Assembly (NCBI GenBank): GCA_024690635.1
Contig: JAILOW010000191.1
Span: 1-9,606, forward strand
DNA: 9,606 nt
DNA from: Butyrivibrio sp.
Lineage (GTDB): Bacteria; Bacillota_A; Clostridia; Lachnospirales; Lachnospiraceae
Direction: 5' to 3'
The notes beneath the pieces were generated by a model. The model was not told where the DNA came from. It ran no database searches and worked only from the letters and a program-made list of their open reading frames with translations. Position numbers and translations under genes: made by a program. Numbering within the stretch: position 1 is the first letter of the stretch; the number at the start of each line of letters is the position of its first letter. This document shows positions 7,307-9,606 of the stretch, piece by piece.

Positions 7307-9606
7307 ATGAAACAGTTTACAGCCAATGAGCTGCGTAAAGCTTGGAAACAGTTTTATATAGACAGGGGACACGTTGATTGCGGTGCCGTTTCACTTGTAT
7401 CCGACGGCTCCACCGGTGTTATGTTCAACGTAGCAGGCATGCAGCCTCTTATGCCTTATCTTTTAGGCAAAAAGCATCCTATGGGAACAAGACTTTGCAA
7501 CGTACAGGGATGCGTTCGTACCAATGATATCGATTCAGTAGGTGACAAGAGCCACGGAACATTCTTTGAGATGATGGGAAGCTGGTCTCTTGGTGACTAC
7601 TTCAAAAAAGAAAGATGCCAGTGGAGCTACGAGCTTCTTACAGAGCTCTTTGGCTTTGACCGTGATCACCTTGCAGCAACTGTATTTGCAGGTGACGAGA
7701 ATGCTCCCAGAGATGAAGAGGGTGCCAAGTACCGTATCGAATCAGGATTTAAACCTGAGAATATTTTCTACCTTCCCGCCGAGGACAACTGGTGGGGACT
7801 TGAATATGGCCCCTGCGGACCTGACAGCGAGATGTTCTATGTAAAAGATATTCCCGATTGCGGACCTGATTGCGGACCCGGATGCCACTGCGGAAAATAC
7901 ACAGAGATCGGTAACGACGTATTCATGCAGTATGAAAAGCATCATGACGGAAGCCTTACACCTCTTTCTCAGAAGAACGTTGATACAGGCTGGGGACTTG
8001 AGCGTATCCTTGCTTTCCTCAACGGTGTAGACGATGTTTACAAGATCGATCTTCACGCTCCTGTTATCGCTTATATTGAAAAAGAGAGCGGCATCAAGTA
8101 TGAGGCTGACGAAAAGACCACAAGATCCATGAGGATCCTTGCTGATCACTCACGTACAGCTGTTATGCTTATCGGTGACGAGGCTAAGCTTCTTCCTTCC
8201 AACACAGGAGCTGGATATATCCTCAGAAGACTTATCCGCCGCGCTGTTAGACATGCAAGGACTCTCGGACTTAACAAGGATCAGATCCTCGGAGTAGCTA
8301 CGATCTACATTGATGAGTACTCTGAGAGCTACGAGAATCTTGCAAGAAACCGCCAGTTTGTTCTTACTGAGCTTGAAAGAGAGATCACCCGTTTCGAGTC
8401 AACTCTTGAAAACGGTATGAAGGAATTTAAGAAGATCCTTGATCAGACTACTTCTGCCGGAAAGAAAGAAATTGAAGGAAAAGATGCGTTCTTCCTTTAC
8501 GATACCTTCGGATTTCCTGTAGAGCTCACTGTTGAGCTTGCCCAGGAGGAAGGCTTTACTGTTGATGAGAAGGGCTTTGCCGAGGCTATGGAAGAGCAGA
8601 AGCAGAAAGCAAGAGATAATCAGAACTTCTCAGCAAACCTTACAACAGGCGCAGGTGTATTTGATAGCCTTGACGAATCTGTATCAAGTGAGTTTGTTGG
8701 CTATACTTCTACCGAAAGCGACGGAGCTGTAGTTGCCATGGCAGGCGAGGATGCACTTGTTTCCGAACTTGCAAAGGGCGCTAAGGGCAGCATCATTACA
8801 GATAAGACACCTTTCTACGGAACCATGGGTGGACAGGTTGGTGATATCGGTGTTATTACAGGCGAGAACGGTGCGAAGTTTACTGTTCTTGAGACTGTTC
8901 ACGTTGCAGGCGGAAGAACCGCTCATGTCGGTGAAGTTACTGAAGGAACTTTCAAGACAGGTGATAAGGTAAGTCTTCAGGTTGATAAAGAAAACCGTGC
9001 AAAGACCTGCCGCAACCATTCAGCTACTCACCTTCTTCAGAAAGCTCTTCAGCAGGTTCTCGGAGACAGCGTTGAGCAGGCAGGATCATATCAGGATCCT
9101 GATAAGACAAGATTTGACTTTAGCTACCATCAGGCTATGACAGCAGAAGAGATCGAGAAGGTTGAAGCTATCGTAAATGCCAAGATTCTCGAGGCTCTCC
9201 CTGTTGTTACTAAAGAGATGTCAATCGAAGATGCTAAAAAGACCGGAGCTATGGCTCTCTTTGGAGAGAAGTACGGCGATACCGTAAGAGTTGTAAACAT
9301 GGGAGATTTCTCCATCGAGCTTTGCGGCGGTACTCATGTATCAAACACAAGCCATATCGGTCTTTTCAAGATCGTTTCAGAAAGCGGTGTTGCTGCCGGT
9401 GTTCGTCGTATCGAGGCACTTACCGGTGACAACGCAAGAGAGTATTACAAGAATGTAGAGGCCGGACTTAATGAGGCTGCAAAAGCTCTTAAGACCAATC
9501 CTTCTGATATAACTACACAGATCAAAAAGCTCCAGGATGAGCTTAAAGCTCTTCAAAGCGAGAATGAATCTCTTAAGAGTAAAGAGGCCAAGGCTGCTCT
9601 TGGTGA
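7307..9606 (+). CDS. alaS: Alanyl-tRNA synthetase (3' end cut by window edge)
   Basis: This class II synthetase charges tRNA-Ala and edits mischarged Ser/Gly. The reading frame is open from ATG 7307 to the last base: 766 complete codons, no stop. The order is a catalytic core (TANELRKAW; FFEMMGSWSLGDYF at 86-99; GPCGPDSEMF; motif 3 in DTGWGLER, 226-233), a tRNA-recognition helical region, a beta-barrel with TPFYGTMGGQVGD (from 501), and the editing domain with zinc ligands HSATH (571-575) and CGGTH (673-677). A helical, coiled-coil-like segment (KKLQDELKALQSENESL) follows near the edge, where the C-Ala domain should begin. A Cys-rich insertion at 185-195 (C185, C189, C193, H194, C195) resembles the CGPDCxPGCxCGKY segment I recall from archaeal-like and some clostridial/Patescibacteria AlaRS forms rather than E. 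coli-type enzymes. About 100 or more residues are probably missing at the right. Confidence 0.96.
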   Translation, partial: MKQFTANELRKAWKQFYIDRGHVDCGAVSLVSDGSTGVMFNVAGMQPLMPYLLGKKHPMGTRLCNVQGCVRTNDIDSVGDKSHGTFFEMMGSWSLGDYFKKERCQWSYELLTELFGFDRDHLAATVFAGDENAPRDEEGAKYRIESGFKPENIFYLPAEDNWWGLEYGPCGPDSEMFYVKDIPDCGPDCGPGCHCGKYTEIGNDVFMQYEKHHDGSLTPLSQKNVDTGWGLERILAFLNGVDDVYKIDLHAPVIAYIEKESGIKYEADEKTTRSMRILADHSRTAVMLIGDEAKLLPSNTGAGYILRRLIRRAVRHARTLGLNKDQILGVATIYIDEYSESYENLARNRQFVLTELEREITRFESTLENGMKEFKKILDQTTSAGKKEIEGKDAFFLYDTFGFPVELTVELAQEEGFTVDEKGFAEAMEEQKQKARDNQNFSANLTTGAGVFDSLDESVSSEFVGYTSTESDGAVVAMAGEDALVSELAKGAKGSIITDKTPFYGTMGGQVGDIGVITGENGAKFTVLETVHVAGGRTAHVGEVTEGTFKTGDKVSLQVDKENRAKTCRNHSATHLLQKALQQVLGDSVEQAGSYQDPDKTRFDFSYHQAMTAEEIEKVEAIVNAKILEALPVVTKEMSIEDAKKTGAMALFGEKYGDTVRVVNMGDFSIELCGGTHVSNTSHIGLFKIVSESGVAAGVRRIEALTGDNAREYYKNVEAGLNEAAKALKTNPSDITTQIKKLQDELKALQSENESLKSKEAKAALG

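Noticed and set aside
7742..8149. 135-codon open frame on the - strand inside alaS
   Set aside because: It is antisense to the catalytic core of AlaRS, with no own ribosome site or family pattern. A similar frame at 8684-9019 is rejected for the same reason.
5868..9606. Higher CGT arginine usage in glyS and alaS than in the upstream genes as a sign of transfer
   Set aside because: It fits codon preference in highly expressed housekeeping genes; both proteins and the gene context look native.

Overview
The window is a stretch of ordinary bacterial chromosome from a low- to mid-GC Gram-positive organism. Gene content, gene order, the LPxx-free lipoprotein signals, the single-subunit (alpha2) glycyl-tRNA synthetase and the protein sequences all suggest a clostridium of the family Lachnospiraceae (Butyrivibrio/Roseburia-like). 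That placement comes from remembered family features, not from a search. No mobile element, CRISPR array, RNA gene, phage gene or toxin-antitoxin locus is visible. I found no credible undescribed multi-gene system.

All seven genes lie on the + strand and are tightly packed. From left to right: (1) the last ~810 residues of a PreP-like M16C zinc metallopeptidase, cut by the left edge; (2) a DUF4349-type lipoprotein with a C-terminal membrane segment; (3) era, the ribosome-assembly GTPase, whose start overlaps gene 2 by 20 bases; (4) recO, a recombination mediator, whose ATG shares one base with the era stop; (5) a small lipoprotein of unknown function with a probable TTG start; (6) glyS, glycyl-tRNA synthetase; (7) alaS, alanyl-tRNA synthetase, open to the right edge and so incomplete. 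Gaps between genes are 17 to 44 bases wherever the genes do not overlap, and no hairpin-plus-T-run terminator was seen in any of them.

The layout suggests at least two transcription units. M16C-lipoprotein-era-recO looks like one co-transcribed, partly translationally coupled run. A near-consensus sigma-A promoter (TTGACG, 17 bases, TATAAT) sits over the recO stop codon. It would start a second unit carrying the small lipoprotein, glyS and alaS. This promoter also helps decide the start codon of the small lipoprotein.

The points most worth a second look are structural variations in housekeeping proteins: a ~40-residue charged insertion in the KH region of Era; a RecO that lacks the four-cysteine zinc module usual in Firmicutes; a Cys-rich insertion in AlaRS; and two aminoacyl-tRNA synthetase genes with no room for a T-box leader.
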